NCBI GenBank assembly: GCA_964247675.1
Contig: CAXTVW010000020.1
Coordinates: forward strand, 1-32,486
Reading direction: 5' to 3'
From: BOG-908 sp964247675
GTDB taxonomy: Bacteria; Pseudomonadota; Alphaproteobacteria; Acetobacterales; Acetobacteraceae
DNA length: 32,486 bases
Of the stretch, positions 31,443 through 32,486 are shown in pieces. A program made the position numbers and the translations under genes. Position 1 is the first letter of the stretch, and every line of letters begins with the position of its first letter. The notes below the pieces were generated by a model, which saw only the letters and a program-made list of their open reading frames with translations, was not told where the DNA came from and searched no databases.

Positions 31443-32477
31443 ATGGCACAGCGCGGTCTGGTTCTTGTTACAGGTGGCTCAGGCTACATCGCCAGCTTCT
31501 GCATCGCACGGCTGCTCGACGACGGTTGGCGCGTACGCGCCACATTGCGCAGCCTTGCCCGCGAGGCAGAGGTGCGTGCCGCCCTCGCCAGGATCACCAA
31601 GCCGGCCGACCGCCTGTCCTTCGTCGCGGCAGACCTGACCAGCGATGCCGGCTGGCCGGATGCCGTTGCCGGTTGCGATTACGTGCTGCACGTGGCCTCG
31701 CCGTTGCCCACCAACGAGGTAAAGGATGACGACGAGCTGGTGCGCCCGGCGCGCGACGGTGCGCTTCGCGTGCTGCGCGCGGCCGAGGCGGCCGGCGTGA
31801 AGCGCGTGGTGCTGACCGCATCGACGGCCGCGATTACCTACGGCCGCGGCAGCCTGAAGGCACCCGCCACCGAAGCCGACTGGTCCGACCCCACGAACCG
31901 CGCCGACACCTCCGCCTACGAGCGCAGCAAGACGCTGGCCGAACGCGCCGCCTGGGAGTGGGCGCGCGCGCCCGGCCGCAAGACCGAGCTGGTGACGGTT
32001 TGTCCCGGCGCGGTGCTTGGCCCCGTGCTGGGCCACGACTTTTCCGGCTCGATCGAGATCGTCAAGAAACTCCTGGACGGCACCCTGCGCGGCCTGCCGC
32101 ATTTCGGCTATCCTCTCGTGGACGTGCGTGACATCGCGGACCTGCACATACGCGCCATGCTGGCGCCGGAAGCCGCGGGCCAGCGCTACATCGGCGCCGG
32201 CGATTTCTACTGGATGGCGGACATCGCCGCCGTGCTGACCGCGCGCGTGCCGGCGCTGGCCAAGCACGTGCCTACCCGCAAGCTGCCCGGCTTCCTCGTC
32301 CGGCTGGCCGGGATGTTCGATACGATGGTGCGCCGCGTGGTGTTCGAGCTGGACAAGCACCGGCCTGTGTCGGATGCGCATGCGCGCTCGCAGCTCTCTT
32401 GGGCGCCACGGTCTATTCCGGACACGATCGTGGATACGGCGAACAGTCTGGCGAGCGAGGGGTTGATTGGGAAGTAA
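31443..32477 (+). CDS. NAD(P)-dependent extended SDR (dihydroflavonol reductase-like aldehyde/ketone reductase)
   Basis: 344 residues, cytoplasmic. The nucleotide-binding motif is VTGGSGYIASFCIARLL near the N-terminus; the NADP-friendly RATLRS follows, then VLHVASPLP, the catalytic Ser/Thr region VVLTASTAAITYG, and YxxxK in SAYERSKTLAERAAW. Members of this group reduce aldehydes or ketones, or act on flavonoid-like substrates; the substrate here is unknown. ATG 31443 has AGGGA 7 nt upstream. The gene is divergent from a TetR regulator with an operator-like promoter, so it is probably induced by a small molecule, perhaps a toxic carbonyl. Confidence 0.85.
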   Translation: MAQRGLVLVTGGSGYIASFCIARLLDDGWRVRATLRSLAREAEVRAALARITKPADRLSFVAADLTSDAGWPDAVAGCDYVLHVASPLPTNEVKDDDELVRPARDGALRVLRAAEAAGVKRVVLTASTAAITYGRGSLKAPATEADWSDPTNRADTSAYERSKTLAERAAWEWARAPGRKTELVTVCPGAVLGPVLGHDFSGSIEIVKKLLDGTLRGLPHFGYPLVDVRDIADLHIRAMLAPEAAGQRYIGAGDFYWMADIAAVLTARVPALAKHVPTRKLPGFLVRLAGMFDTMVRRVVFELDKHRPVSDAHARSQLSWAPRSIPDTIVDTANSLASEGLIGK

Positions 32478-32486
32478 GCAAGCAAG
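32475..32486 (+). repeat. Beginning of a left-facing repeat unit at the window end
   Basis: TAAGCAAGCAAG directly at the SDR stop matches the outer end of left-facing units elsewhere (AAGCAAGCAG or AAGCAAGGCC). The remainder lies beyond the window. Confidence 0.5.

Noticed and set aside
1..32486. CRISPR array from the many repeated short sequences
   Set aside because: Repeats are in facing pairs at gene junctions, with large variable distances and no regular direct-repeat/spacer ladder or cas genes.

Overview
The window is GC-rich, densely coded DNA and most likely comes from an alphaproteobacterium of the Acetobacteraceae. This rests on the RecA and ParC sequences, alphaproteobacterial-type LexA boxes (GTTC-N7-GTTC and GAAC-N7-GAAC) upstream of recA, and the linked run rppH, divergent polysaccharide deacetylase, ctpA and envC. 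I would not name a genus. No rRNA, tRNA, CRISPR array, integrase or transposase was seen.

Layout. 0-3.1 kb: a GT61-type glycosyltransferase and rsmD on the minus strand, and SOS-controlled recA on the plus strand. 3.2-4.7 kb: a methyltransferase remnant, a cytidine deaminase homologue and a DUF3072 protein. 4.7-8.2 kb: an orphan amino-acid-type binding protein converging on a secreted S53 (sedolisin) peptidase. 8.3-14.3 kb, minus strand: a small unknown ORF, rppH, a DUF610 divergent polysaccharide deacetylase, CtpA, an EnvC-like murein hydrolase activator, and a secreted lipase strongly resembling Candida antarctica lipase B. 14.4-18.7 kb, plus strand: a CDF metal transporter, then a probable cobalamin import and activation set (btuF, btuC, btuD, PduO-type adenosyltransferase). 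18.7-21 kb: a decayed metalloprotease-like gene and a secreted GH26-like glycosidase. 21-23.5 kb: a BtuB-like TonB receptor behind a cobalamin riboswitch. 23.7-32.5 kb: parC, a zinc-ribbon/OmpA membrane protein, an S10 carboxypeptidase-like protein, an SLT-SPOR lipoprotein with a threefold Cys repeat, and a TetR/SDR divergent pair.

The outstanding feature is a dispersed repeat family that fills most of the short intergenic gaps. A unit of about 45 bp reads AAAAGTTTTTTG, then a palindrome with a 4-nt outer stem around T7-C-A6, then a CTTGCTTCC-like tail. Units usually come as facing inverted pairs around a 30-90 bp spacer, which often has its own GC-rich stem. I count about 30 units, 13 of them in complete facing pairs. 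The outer stem varies between copies while pairing is kept (CTTC/GAAG, GTCC/GGAC, GTTC/GAAC). The units abut, and sometimes contain, stop codons, which fits bidirectional transcription terminators. For several exported or membrane proteins (binding protein, BtuF, BtuC, EnvC, BtuB) the unit also appears to supply the start codon and/or the Lys-Lys n-region of the signal peptide.

Functionally the window joins DNA maintenance (recA, parC), RNA maturation (rsmD, rppH), envelope and peptidoglycan turnover (CtpA, EnvC, SLT-SPOR, OmpA), secreted hydrolases (S53, S10, lipase, GH26) and vitamin B12 salvage (riboswitch-BtuB, BtuFCD, adenosyltransferase). Start codons at repeat junctions are uncertain and are flagged individually.
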